Shown piece after piece: positions 18,754 to 26,812 of a stretch of DNA of 64,000 nucleotides. The notes below the pieces were generated by a model. That model was not told the DNA's origin. It worked only from the letters and a program-made list of their open reading frames with translations, and searched no databases. A program made the translations under genes and the position numbers. The stretch is from Limnobacter olei (GTDB lineage Bacteria > Pseudomonadota > Gammaproteobacteria > Burkholderiales > Burkholderiaceae_B): the NCBI RefSeq assembly GCF_029087225.1, contig NZ_JARFJD010000003.1, forward strand, positions 1 through 64,000, written 5' to 3'. Every line of letters begins with the position of its first letter. Position 1 is the stretch's first letter.

Positions 18754-19020
18754 TTATTCCCTGGTATAGCCTTTGCTCAAAGGTAGCCACCAAGTGAAAC
18801 CAAACACCAAGGTTTTCAACACCACTTTGCCCACAGGCAGGTTCAGTGCGCGAAGGCGGTTAATGGCCAAGGGGATTTCAAGTATATGCGCCAGCAAAAT
18901 AATGGCTGCGAAAAGGGTGAGAAACGGAACGTGAAAACCCAACAGCCCGACCAGTGGAACAATTAGCCAAAAAACCACCAAGCCCGCTTGCAAGCCGTAC
19001 CAAACCCGTTGTTCGCCCAT
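18754..19020 (-). CDS. Small inner-membrane protein, DUF1145-like (tentative)
   Basis: This 88-residue protein has two to three hydrophobic segments (GLVVFWLIVPLVGLLGF, LTLFAAIILLAHILEIPLA) and an ending GFTWWLPLSKGYTRE. The size and the HxLE/FGFTWWLPL pattern suggest DUF1145, but that assignment is from memory and weak. It is the last gene of the reverse run that includes the TadG-like gene, 40 bases away. Its function is unknown. Confidence 0.6.
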   Translation of the reverse strand: MGEQRVWYGLQAGLVVFWLIVPLVGLLGFHVPFLTLFAAIILLAHILEIPLAINRLRALNLPVGKVVLKTLVFGFTWWLPLSKGYTRE

Positions 19021-19060
19021 GAGTGTGCCCCACTTTTGTTGATGTAGGGGAAAGTGTAAC

Positions 19061-20587
19061 TCAACGGGTCAGCACTGCCGTGTTAAAGCAATCCATGTTG
19101 TCGACTTGAACAACAACCTCGTTGACCCCCAAGCCCAACAGTTCGAGCAGTGAATCAAGCCGAGCCCCGAGTAAACTTAGTGCGACCTTGACTGGCGAAT
19201 TGACATTAAGAACTGTCAACAAGGAACCAAGAAGACCCAATTCCGTGTTGATTTGATCAAGGAGATCTGGCAAACCCTGAGATGTCTCAAAAGAATATCT
19301 GGCCTCCAGAACAGGATCAGGGTAACCCTCAAAACGCTCTGAGGAAGAACTTTCAACTGTCAGTTGAGAATTAATTGGGGCTGGATCTCGACCTGGTACC
19401 AACACAACACCAAAGAGCCCGATCACAGAAGGCAAAGAAGGGAGATCCACAGAGACATTCACCGCGGAAGAGCGCATTTCAGCCACAACTGCCGAACTTG
19501 ATTGGGGCAGTCTGCATTCAATATCACGTATGTCTACCTCCCCACCGCCAGCGGTCAAGACCACATCAACCACACCATTGATTTTTGTCGTCAATCGGAT
19601 CTGTTCAGTGCGCGCTGTGGCCAAGATTTCACCATCACTGTCCCGCTTAACCGCAATAAATAGTTGTGGCGGCTCTATGACGCTGGCGCGTACAGTGTCA
19701 CCAACATTAAGTTGAAGGGTATTTTGGGGTAACAAGCTTGCTGCAGACAATGTCGCTGCAAAAGCAAGGTTGCCCAAACGAACTGACGCCACTGGAGTAT
19801 CGGCCTCTATCGCTTGATCTGCCGAAAAAATATCCCCCAATGAGAATTCCGTATTCAGCGCAGGATCATTCATGGAACCCAATCCGGGCCCGGGCAGACC
19901 AGCTACCGCCGCGGCTTGCGTCAATAATTGATTGACGGTTACAGATTCCGACAGTAAAGCGTCAAGATCAAGCCCCGAATCGCTACCAGGAACATTCAGA
20001 TTTGAAGCAAGCTGCTGTAAATCAACCTGTAGGTCAGACTGTAACAAATTGGAAAACCCAACCAGATTAAGGGCAAGTTTCACCCCAATTTGCTGTAGCA
20101 ACGGTGACAAAACCCCAGTATTCAAATTCACAGACAGCAAATTGGTGCCCACAATCCCGGAAATTAGGGGTGTAACGGTGGCCTCGGCCACGGCTACAAC
20201 AGGCTCAGTTCCCAAAAAAGCAGCAGGTACATTGCGCACCAACCGAACCAACACGGAACGATCGCAGGCGCTGGCTGGCAGCAAAGTGTCGGTGCCCCGC
20301 ACATTGCAATTGATCGAGAGGTTATCGGTACTGTCATCAAGACCATTGCGCCTTGCATAGTCGACAGCCGCGGTAAAACCCTGAGGAGCATTCGCAATAT
20401 CGCTTGCGGCAGCCTTGGCAGCCAGGTCGGCAATGCGCTGCACCTCTTCTTTCTCCCAAACCACTTGCCCCAAACCCAACACAGCCAAAGCACCCACCGT
20501 CATCAGCATGATGAATACGGTAAGAATGGTCATGGCTCCGCGCTGGCGGGATGACACTGGAACAGACCTGGAAAATTGTGTTGACAT
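19061..20587 (-). CDS. TadG-like pilus/Tad-domain membrane protein
   Basis: The ATG at 20587 (MSTQFSRSVPVSSRQRGAMTILTVF) gives 508 residues; the open frame upstream is not needed. Residues 17-70 match the TadE/TadG N-terminal pattern: RGAMTILTVFIMLMTVGALAVLGLGQVVWEK has one membrane helix, then EEVQRIADLAAKAAA. The remainder is a large extracytoplasmic part, beta-rich, with SSERFEGYPDP and a C-terminal NEVVVQVDNMDC. Tad proteins help build Flp pili. No Flp pilin, TadA or RcpA is in the window, so the gene is isolated apart from a receiver-like and a ParA gene upstream. Confidence 0.72.
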   Translation of the reverse strand: MSTQFSRSVPVSSRQRGAMTILTVFIMLMTVGALAVLGLGQVVWEKEEVQRIADLAAKAAASDIANAPQGFTAAVDYARRNGLDDSTDNLSINCNVRGTDTLLPASACDRSVLVRLVRNVPAAFLGTEPVVAVAEATVTPLISGIVGTNLLSVNLNTGVLSPLLQQIGVKLALNLVGFSNLLQSDLQVDLQQLASNLNVPGSDSGLDLDALLSESVTVNQLLTQAAAVAGLPGPGLGSMNDPALNTEFSLGDIFSADQAIEADTPVASVRLGNLAFAATLSAASLLPQNTLQLNVGDTVRASVIEPPQLFIAVKRDSDGEILATARTEQIRLTTKINGVVDVVLTAGGGEVDIRDIECRLPQSSSAVVAEMRSSAVNVSVDLPSLPSVIGLFGVVLVPGRDPAPINSQLTVESSSSERFEGYPDPVLEARYSFETSQGLPDLLDQINTELGLLGSLLTVLNVNSPVKVALSLLGARLDSLLELLGLGVNEVVVQVDNMDCFNTAVLTR

Positions 20588-20693
20588 GGTTAAGCTGCAA
20601 GCGCGAACAAGCTTGATTTTGCATGAAAAACCATCAATTTGATATCCGAAGCTGGCGGGAAATAAGCATTCAGATCGTGTTTTCAGTACAGGC

Positions 20694-21104
20694 TTATTTG
20701 CTGTCTTTGAGGAATTTGCCAAGAATTCGTTTGCTGGGTTTGAGGCGACCAACCAATGCTTTGGCCACACTGGCGATGATTTCCATGGGAGCAGCCAGCG
20801 GAGAGGTTTGCGCATGCGCGCCCAGTTCAATCAAAGTGGCGGCGTCAATAACACCTGTTTTGCCTTGAAGCAAAACAACACCCAATTCGGGATTGTTGGC
20901 CTTGATTTGGTGAAGCAGCGGGGATTGACTGGCTTGCTCCGCATCAATCAACATGACTTTTACTTCATATTGATGAATTGAGTTTTCCGCGAGCTGCAAG
21001 CCTGGGCAAGACAAGACACGCTCGAACTGATTGGATGCCGTTAATTGAGCTTCCAGCGCCAAGCGTGAGTCCTTGTTTGAATCGACGATGAGCACCGTAG
21101 TCAT
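20694..21104 (-). CDS. Receiver-like protein (CpaE N-terminal-like)
   Basis: This 136-residue protein has the CheY fold outline: VLIVDSNKDSRLALEAQL, then VMLIDAEQ with an Asp at the phosphorylation position, then GVVLLQGKTG. It lacks the full acidic pair, so it is probably a pseudo-receiver. It lies between a ParA ATPase and a TadG-like gene. CpaE/TadZ proteins fuse exactly such a receiver to a ParA-type ATPase, so this pair may be a split CpaE-like unit. The match is by architecture only. Confidence 0.65.
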   Translation of the reverse strand: MTTVLIVDSNKDSRLALEAQLTASNQFERVLSCPGLQLAENSIHQYEVKVMLIDAEQASQSPLLHQIKANNPELGVVLLQGKTGVIDAATLIELGAHAQTSPLAAPMEIIASVAKALVGRLKPSKRILGKFLKDSK

Positions 21105-21208
21105 TGCCCCCTCCCTTTGATGTCTGGAAGTTATTTAGCAATTAAGGTGCCAGAAACACGACGATGAAAAGGCCCGTTTTGGTGCAGGCCCTGGTTTAGA
21201 CCACGAGC

Positions 21209-21832
21209 TCAGGCCCTGCCAAGCATGGCCTTGATTTCCCGCCACAAACTGTCAATTTCCGCAGCCGATTTGGAATTCGGCGCGAATTCATTGACCGATT
21301 TACCCAAGCCGACACTGATCACGAAGTCGTTGCGCTCATGCACAATGGTGCGACAAATCTTGGCTGTGGCCTTGAGCTGTTCAAACACGATTTCCGGGGT
21401 GCTACTGAACACAGAAGCACCGTTGATGACCCAGGTTACCTTGCTACCAGCGTCTGATGCCCACTCTAGTGTGCTGCTTGCGCTGTGAATATCCAGCGGA
21501 CTGGCCTTGGTTGGAATCAACACCAGGTCAGCATGCTCCATGGCGTCCTTGACCCATTTTTTATCCGTGGGGGGCATGTCAATAAACACATAGTCATAGC
21601 CCTCGTCCTCAAGCTCGGAAAGCGCAATCACGATGTCATTGAAACCCACCTTTCGTACATCTGGATAATCGGCCTCCCGCAGTGAATCCCAAAAGCGGCT
21701 GGAACCCTGGGGATCCAGATCAAGCAAGGCCACTTTTTTCTTGCCTTGCTGGCTGGCCAAAGCGGACAGATTCAAGGACAGCGTTGTTTTTCCAGCCCCG
21801 CCTTTGCGGCTGCTAATGATGATGGTTTTCAT
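21209..21832 (-). CDS. ParA/MinD-family ATPase (short)
   Basis: This 207-residue P-loop ATPase has the deviant Walker A KGGAGKTT (residues 10-17), LLDLDPQGSSRFW (Walker A prime) and YVFIDMPPTD (Walker B). It is of the short ParA type used for positioning plasmids, pili or chemosensory clusters. No parB or centromere-like repeats are seen beside it, arguing against a partition cassette. The neighbouring receiver-like and TadG-like genes suggest envelope localisation. It begins 45 bases after the acylase gene. Confidence 0.85.
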   Translation of the reverse strand: MKTIIISSRKGGAGKTTLSLNLSALASQQGKKKVALLDLDPQGSSRFWDSLREADYPDVRKVGFNDIVIALSELEDEGYDYVFIDMPPTDKKWVKDAMEHADLVLIPTKASPLDIHSASSTLEWASDAGSKVTWVINGASVFSSTPEIVFEQLKATAKICRTIVHERNDFVISVGLGKSVNEFAPNSKSAAEIDSLWREIKAMLGRA

Positions 21833-21877
21833 GGGTGGACATCCTGTGCAATAGGAAATTAAGGCAATATCGAGAAT

Positions 21878-24172
21878 TTATTCTAACCTGCCTATGCAGT
21901 GGGGAAAAAGTTGTTCGATGCGGCTTGGCCGCAACGGCATTTGAATGCTTTGCCGGGTTTGCCACAACGGAATTTGATCAGTCAATAATTGGCTTCCCAC
22001 CCAGCCATCTTGCCCACCCAGCAGCACAAAATAATTTTCGTCGGGATCGGAAAGGTCGGAGAGGTGCCGACTTTGAGAACCGTAGCTGGTCTCATCAAAA
22101 CCCCGAATCAAGTTGTGTGCGTTTTTCATTAAGGTTTCCCGGGAACCCGCAGCAGGAAACGATTTCGAAGAAAACAACTTGCCCAGCAAAGGCACATGCC
22201 CAAGCACATGACGCAAGCGGATTTTGTGCAAATTACCCCAAAGTTGCCAATGCTGAGCCTTGCGGTTTGCCTCGTCCACACACAGCGACACAATTTTAGC
22301 CCGCTCCGCGTCGGTGAGATTTTCAAGGTCTTCCATCAAACAGGCTGACAGATAAGACCATTGATCCATGAGGCTGGGTGTTCGGCCCGCGTAGCGCAAA
22401 ACTGACAGTTGCTTTACCAACGCAGCCAATAAAAATTCGAATTGAAGCGCGGCAAAACTGTCGGCGGTGTAAGCACCGCCCCACAAATCAATTGAATTGC
22501 ACAACACAGCCTGTTCACTGTTGCGCAAGTAGGGGCGGCAAAACTCAGCCAGTTGACTGGACAATTGATCGGCTAGCGGTGAGGTCACATCCAGTTGCAG
22601 AGCCAATAGGGTTTGTGGAGTGAATCTTTTTTGAGTATTGAACAAAGCCCGTGCCCGCATGACGCGATCGTCGCCATTGAACAGAAACCCCAAGCCGGTT
22701 ACCTCTGAAGGCCGGTTGTTGGCAGACACAATAAAACCGGCAGCCGGGTTGATCACACTGGGAAAATCGCGGGCACACACCTGCACCGACCAGTGTTCAC
22801 TGGCCATGGACTCGGCCAATACCCAATCGTTTTCCGGGAAACCGGGCCGCTTGGGCAAGGTGGCTGCCAACACATGACCAATATTTCCAGCCGTATCAGC
22901 CCCCAGCACATTGAGCGGAGTGACGCCCACGCCATGCATGGCCTGCTGCAATTGTTCTACCTTCTGCGCCTGCATGCCCTGCAAAAAACTGGTGATTTCA
23001 TCGGTCGGCCAGTGCCCTGCCCAACGCAAAGCCAGGTTGTCTTTGCCGCACAAACGCCCCAAAGCCGCGCAATCTGTAAGCACAGGGCCATGGGGGGAGA
23101 ACCTGAGTTTTCGAGTTCGAGACCATGAAAAGCGGACCCGAATTTTTACCACCTGCTCGGCCGTATTGTGCAAGGTGCTGTCGTCCAGGCGCACCAGATC
23201 TGACGAAGCGGCACGCAAATTGGTGCCGCCCCAAGCCAGGTTTGGGTTTCTCCCAAGGCCCAGTATGGGCACGCCCGGAAACATCAAACCCACACACTGG
23301 TAAGTGGGCGTGCGCAGCCCCACCATCATCCACACATTGGGCAAGTGCTGACCCAAGTGGGGGTCGTTCACCATAAGCGGCTTGCCGCTTTGTGTGCGTG
23401 TGCCATGCACCACGATTGAATTGCTGCCAGAACGGGACAGGCTGTTCAGAAACTCGCCAATTTGCTGGGCTGTGCTGGGCCTGCCGGAATTCGGACTGTC
23501 GAAACTGGTGGACACCCCTGCCCCCACTCGGCGAAGCCGGTTCCACCATTCGATGAAGTCACCCGACAGGCGATGCTCAATCAGCGAGAAATAAATAGGC
23601 CAGTTCACATCGGCGCCCGCAAGCCGCCCAAACAGCAAAATATCCAAAGGGGTGTACGGTTCAAGTTGAATTCCCAAAAACTTTTCATCGACCCCACGCT
23701 TGCGCTGGGCTTGAACACAGTTCAACCCAGCCACAAAGCCTTCGACCCATTCCTGACTGCTTTTGGGCATATTGGACCAAATCTCAGGTGCGGCACGGCC
23801 AAAATTGAGCAAGCGAATCAGGTGGTCCATGTCGACAAAGCCACGCCCACCCATTTCAGACAGGCGGCCTTGAGCGAGGCGCTTCAGGAACTGCAACTGT
23901 GGACCGCGTTGAAACTCTGTGATTGTTCCCAGTGCGAAAGCACCATCGCGGTCCGAACCAGAAAAAACGTAGGGCACAAAAAATTCGTTGAATCGAATGA
24001 ATGTGCCCGCAGGGAACGGCAAGCTTAAAGCCTTGAATTGTTGCAGCCGGTCTTCAAGTGTGTAGGTGGGATAGCGAACTGACAACCAGCCCATGGAGCT
24101 GGACAAGCGGGCAAGCCCCCGTGCAAGTTTGCGAAGCAGGGGGTTTTGGGAAGGACCAAGGGATTTGAGCAA
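21878..24172 (-). CDS. Penicillin acylase family (S45) N-terminal-nucleophile amidase
   Basis: This 764-residue protein resembles S45 acylases, which cleave amide bonds in penicillins, acyl-homoserine lactones or other acyl-amides after self-processing. The nucleophile region GSNSIVVHG places the catalytic Ser at about residue 250, after the spacer region. PLMVNDPHLGQHLPNVWMMVGL and FPGVPILGLGRNPNLAWGGTN are family segments. The first codon is a TTG (24172), with an in-frame stop just upstream. The next ATG (24091) would shorten the protein by 27 residues. No clear Sec signal is seen, which is unusual for a normally periplasmic family. The substrate is unknown. Confidence 0.85.
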   Translation of the reverse strand: MLKSLGPSQNPLLRKLARGLARLSSSMGWLSVRYPTYTLEDRLQQFKALSLPFPAGTFIRFNEFFVPYVFSGSDRDGAFALGTITEFQRGPQLQFLKRLAQGRLSEMGGRGFVDMDHLIRLLNFGRAAPEIWSNMPKSSQEWVEGFVAGLNCVQAQRKRGVDEKFLGIQLEPYTPLDILLFGRLAGADVNWPIYFSLIEHRLSGDFIEWWNRLRRVGAGVSTSFDSPNSGRPSTAQQIGEFLNSLSRSGSNSIVVHGTRTQSGKPLMVNDPHLGQHLPNVWMMVGLRTPTYQCVGLMFPGVPILGLGRNPNLAWGGTNLRAASSDLVRLDDSTLHNTAEQVVKIRVRFSWSRTRKLRFSPHGPVLTDCAALGRLCGKDNLALRWAGHWPTDEITSFLQGMQAQKVEQLQQAMHGVGVTPLNVLGADTAGNIGHVLAATLPKRPGFPENDWVLAESMASEHWSVQVCARDFPSVINPAAGFIVSANNRPSEVTGLGFLFNGDDRVMRARALFNTQKRFTPQTLLALQLDVTSPLADQLSSQLAEFCRPYLRNSEQAVLCNSIDLWGGAYTADSFAALQFEFLLAALVKQLSVLRYAGRTPSLMDQWSYLSACLMEDLENLTDAERAKIVSLCVDEANRKAQHWQLWGNLHKIRLRHVLGHVPLLGKLFSSKSFPAAGSRETLMKNAHNLIRGFDETSYGSQSRHLSDLSDPDENYFVLLGGQDGWVGSQLLTDQIPLWQTRQSIQMPLRPSRIEQLFPHCIGRLE

Positions 24173-24215
24173 AACAGGTCAGGCTGAGGGATTGAATACG
24201 GTCCTGAGGCAACCC

Positions 24216-24338
24216 TTAAGAGAGGCCGTAGGAAACCAGTTTCCCCAGGCGCTTCTGGAGTTTCTTCTGAAGGCGCTGTTGGCGAGCCGCTTTGAACTGC
24301 CCACCCAGCTTATTAACCCAAACCATGGCTTGGCGCAT
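24216..24338 (-). CDS. Possible small basic protein (40 residues)
   Basis: This is an ATG-started ORF between parA and the acylase gene on the same strand. It encodes a highly basic, helix-prone peptide (GGQFKAARQQRLQKKLQKRLGKL, residues about 11-33) with 11 Lys/Arg in 40. A GTG three codons upstream could also start it. No strong ribosome site and no known family were recognised. It may be a real regulator or adaptor, or chance. Confidence 0.35.
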   Translation of the reverse strand: MRQAMVWVNKLGGQFKAARQQRLQKKLQKRLGKLVSYGLS

Positions 24339-24424
24339 TGAACACACTCACATTGAATTGAAATCAATGCATGAGTGTGCTGCCCTCAGGTTTCAGGGAT
24401 ATGACAGAAAGGGCTTAAAGAAGA

Positions 24425-25222
24425 TTACGCCACTTTCTTTTTGCGCTTTGCAGCGGCCGCCTCGATCTCAGTGTGCATGGCGACAAATTCCTGGCTAAGC
24501 TTGTGCGCGGGCATGAAATGAATCATCGGCTTGGCCGCCTCGTGGCTTTCACGAATTTTGACGGAAGAGGACAGGCAGGTGTTCAACACCGGGTGCCCCT
24601 CCTCCAGCAATTCAGCAACCAGTTTTTGCGGCAGGCTTGCGCGGGGCTGAAACTGGTTGACCACAATGCCCTCTACCTCAAGCGCAGGGTTGTGGTCGGC
24701 GCGTATTTCATTGAGCGCATCCATGAGGTTGTACAAGGCGCGACGAGAGAATTCATCACAATCGAAAGGAATGAGCACTGAATCAGCCGCAATAAGCGCA
24801 GAGCGCGAGAAGAAGTTCAAAGCGGGAGGCGTGTCGATATAAACACGGTCATATTGACCTTTTAGTTCATCGAGCGCTTCGCGCAGCTTGAAAATTTTGT
24901 AGCGTGATTCAAGCTTCACCTGTAGCTCTTCAAGTGCGGGGTGGCTACCCAGCAAATCAAGATTCTCATAGGGTGTTTCAACCACAAATTCGGTGCTTTT
25001 TTTGGGGCGAATTTTGAAGTTCAAGGCTTGATCGAAAAAATCGGCTAGGGAGTATTCAAGGGGCGCCGAACCGCGACCCATGATGTATTGGGTGCTGTTG
25101 CCTTGCGGATCAAGATCGATCAACAGGGTTTTCAAGCCACTGTTGGCCGAGATCGCCGCCAGGTTGCTGGTAATGGTGGATTTGCCAACCCCACCTTTTT
25201 GGTTGAAGACCACCCGACGCAT
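24425..25222 (-). CDS. ParA-family ATPase
   Basis: This 265-residue ATPase starts at the ATG at 25222 (MRRVVFNQKGG); a TTG 6 bases upstream is less likely. It has deviant Walker A KGGVGKST, LLIDLDPQGNSTQY and VYIDTPPALNF. The C-terminus is lysine-rich (AAAAKRKKKVA), which could bind DNA or acidic surfaces. It follows the aldehyde dehydrogenase after 12 bases. It is the second ParA within 4 kb, and no ParB gene is visible. It is related to orphan ParA proteins that position cell structures. Confidence 0.88.
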   Translation of the reverse strand: MRRVVFNQKGGVGKSTITSNLAAISANSGLKTLLIDLDPQGNSTQYIMGRGSAPLEYSLADFFDQALNFKIRPKKSTEFVVETPYENLDLLGSHPALEELQVKLESRYKIFKLREALDELKGQYDRVYIDTPPALNFFSRSALIAADSVLIPFDCDEFSRRALYNLMDALNEIRADHNPALEVEGIVVNQFQPRASLPQKLVAELLEEGHPVLNTCLSSSVKIRESHEAAKPMIHFMPAHKLSQEFVAMHTEIEAAAAKRKKKVA

Positions 25223-25234
25223 GCGCAATTCCCC

Positions 25235-26674
25235 TTAGACGATTTTTTTCAATACTGTAACAACTTTTTCGAACACTTTGCCATAGGGAGCGCGCAGCAG
25301 GGGCGCCGCATTGAATCTGGATTGCTCCAGAACAGGTTTAAGCTGGGACATTGCGTTGAAACCCACCAAACCGTGATATGCACCCATGCCGCTGGCACCC
25401 ACCCCACCAAAGGGCATGTGGTCGTTCAGCGCATGCCACATGGCATCGTTCACAGTAACACCGCCAGACACGGTTTGGCTTAGCACCAGATCTTTTTCAG
25501 CTTGCTTGCTGACAAACAGGTAAAGCGCGATCGCCCTTTCTTTGGTTTGAACCTGAGCAACTGCCTCTTCCAGGGTTCGATAGGCAAGAATGGGCAAAAT
25601 GGAGCCAAACACTTCTTCTTGCATGACTCGCATGTCAGGGTTTGGGTTGACCACGAGCGTGAGAGGAAACTTCTTGGCCGAAGGCTCAAAGACCTCGTGG
25701 GCGGGGTTGATCTCGATGATTTCTGCCCCCTTTTTTCGGGCATCTTCGACCAGGTCGCGCAAACGTTCCATGTGCCTGGAGTTAATGACGCATGACACAT
25801 CGGGGTTATTTCGAATGGTGGGGTACTGCTTGTGGGAAGCCCGCTTCACCTCAGAAATAAAACGCCTGAGCTGACTTTCATGCACCATGGCGTAATCGGG
25901 TGCAACACACACCTGCCCGGCATTGATCATTTTGCCGTGCGCAGCACATGCAGCGGCCTGCGCCACATTGCCGCTGGGCGCAACAATCAAAGGCGATTTT
26001 CCACCCATTTCAAGCGTAACAGGGGTGAGGTTTTCAGCCGCAGCCTTGGCCACCAAGCGCCCTACCCGTTGCGAGCCAGTGAAAAGCAGATGGTCAAATG
26101 GCAAACGAGAAAAAGCATCCGCGACAGTTTCATCGCCTTCAATTACCGCCACATGTTCTTCGCCAAAATTGCCTTCCAGCAAACGGGCCATCAACGCGGA
26201 AGTTCTTGGGCTGTACTCGCTGGGTTTGAGCATGCAGCAATTGCCCGCGGCCAGCGCTGAGGCCAAGCCCGCAAAGCTGAGATATACCGGAAAATTCCAG
26301 GGAGTGATAATGCCAATCACGCCCAGGGGCTGGGGTTTGATGTAAGAAACCGACGGGCGAAGTTGCAATGGCGTGGGCACTTTGCGTACCTTCATCCACA
26401 AACCCAGGTGCTTTCGGCTGTGCCGGACAGCAGACAGGCTGCTGACGATATCGAGCATGGTGGATTCATGCCGGGAACGATGGCCGAAATCTTCAGACAT
26501 TGCATCGAGCAACTCCTCTTCATTGCGAAGAATGATTTCTTCAAGCAAATCCAGGTTGCTGATTCGTTCTTGTTTGGTGGGGTGGGGATTGGCCCGGTAG
26601 GATCGCTGTTGGCAATCGAACACATCCTGCAATCGTCCACTGACCAGTTGTAGGTTATCGACTCGATCCAACAA
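25235..26674 (-). CDS. Aldehyde dehydrogenase, coniferyl-aldehyde-dehydrogenase-like
   Basis: This 479-residue NAD(P)-dependent aldehyde dehydrogenase has PWNFPVYLSFAGLASALAAGN (cofactor fold), FTGSQRVGRLVAKAAAENLTPVTLEMGGKSP with the general-base Glu, and the nucleophile Cys in NAGQVCVAPDY. The C-terminal ALNDHMPFGGVGASGMGAYHG segment is typical of the coniferyl aldehyde dehydrogenase group. It would oxidise aromatic or long-chain aldehydes to acids. It lies 12 bases before parA on the same strand, an unusual pairing with no evident functional link. Confidence 0.9.
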   Translation of the reverse strand: MLDRVDNLQLVSGRLQDVFDCQQRSYRANPHPTKQERISNLDLLEEIILRNEEELLDAMSEDFGHRSRHESTMLDIVSSLSAVRHSRKHLGLWMKVRKVPTPLQLRPSVSYIKPQPLGVIGIITPWNFPVYLSFAGLASALAAGNCCMLKPSEYSPRTSALMARLLEGNFGEEHVAVIEGDETVADAFSRLPFDHLLFTGSQRVGRLVAKAAAENLTPVTLEMGGKSPLIVAPSGNVAQAAACAAHGKMINAGQVCVAPDYAMVHESQLRRFISEVKRASHKQYPTIRNNPDVSCVINSRHMERLRDLVEDARKKGAEIIEINPAHEVFEPSAKKFPLTLVVNPNPDMRVMQEEVFGSILPILAYRTLEEAVAQVQTKERAIALYLFVSKQAEKDLVLSQTVSGGVTVNDAMWHALNDHMPFGGVGASGMGAYHGLVGFNAMSQLKPVLEQSRFNAAPLLRAPYGKVFEKVVTVLKKIV

Positions 26675-26756
26675 TCCATTCTCCGTATCACTGAGATTCG
26701 ATTGTGAGGGCGCTTACAGTTGTACACAACCCCCTCAAATGAACTGTGTAGAAATG

Positions 26757-26786
26757 AAAAAACGGGCCGATAAAGCCCGTTTTTTC
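26757..26786 (-). terminator. Terminator after the RND gene (possibly bidirectional)
   Basis: An AAACGGGC/GCCCGTTT stem (26760-26767 with 26775-26782) has A runs on one side and T runs on the other. It lies 27 bases past the RND stop. Confidence 0.85.
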
Positions 26787-26812
26787 AATAACTTACAGCT
26801 TTCTTACAACAA

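Noticed and set aside
23462-24028. Plus-strand open frame of 188 codons
   Set aside because: It lies fully within the acylase gene, which has family motifs in its own frame; the plus-strand product has no recognisable domain.
21209-25222. Plasmid partition or replication region from two ParA genes
   Set aside because: No ParB, replication protein or iteron repeats are present; surrounding genes are chromosomal in character.
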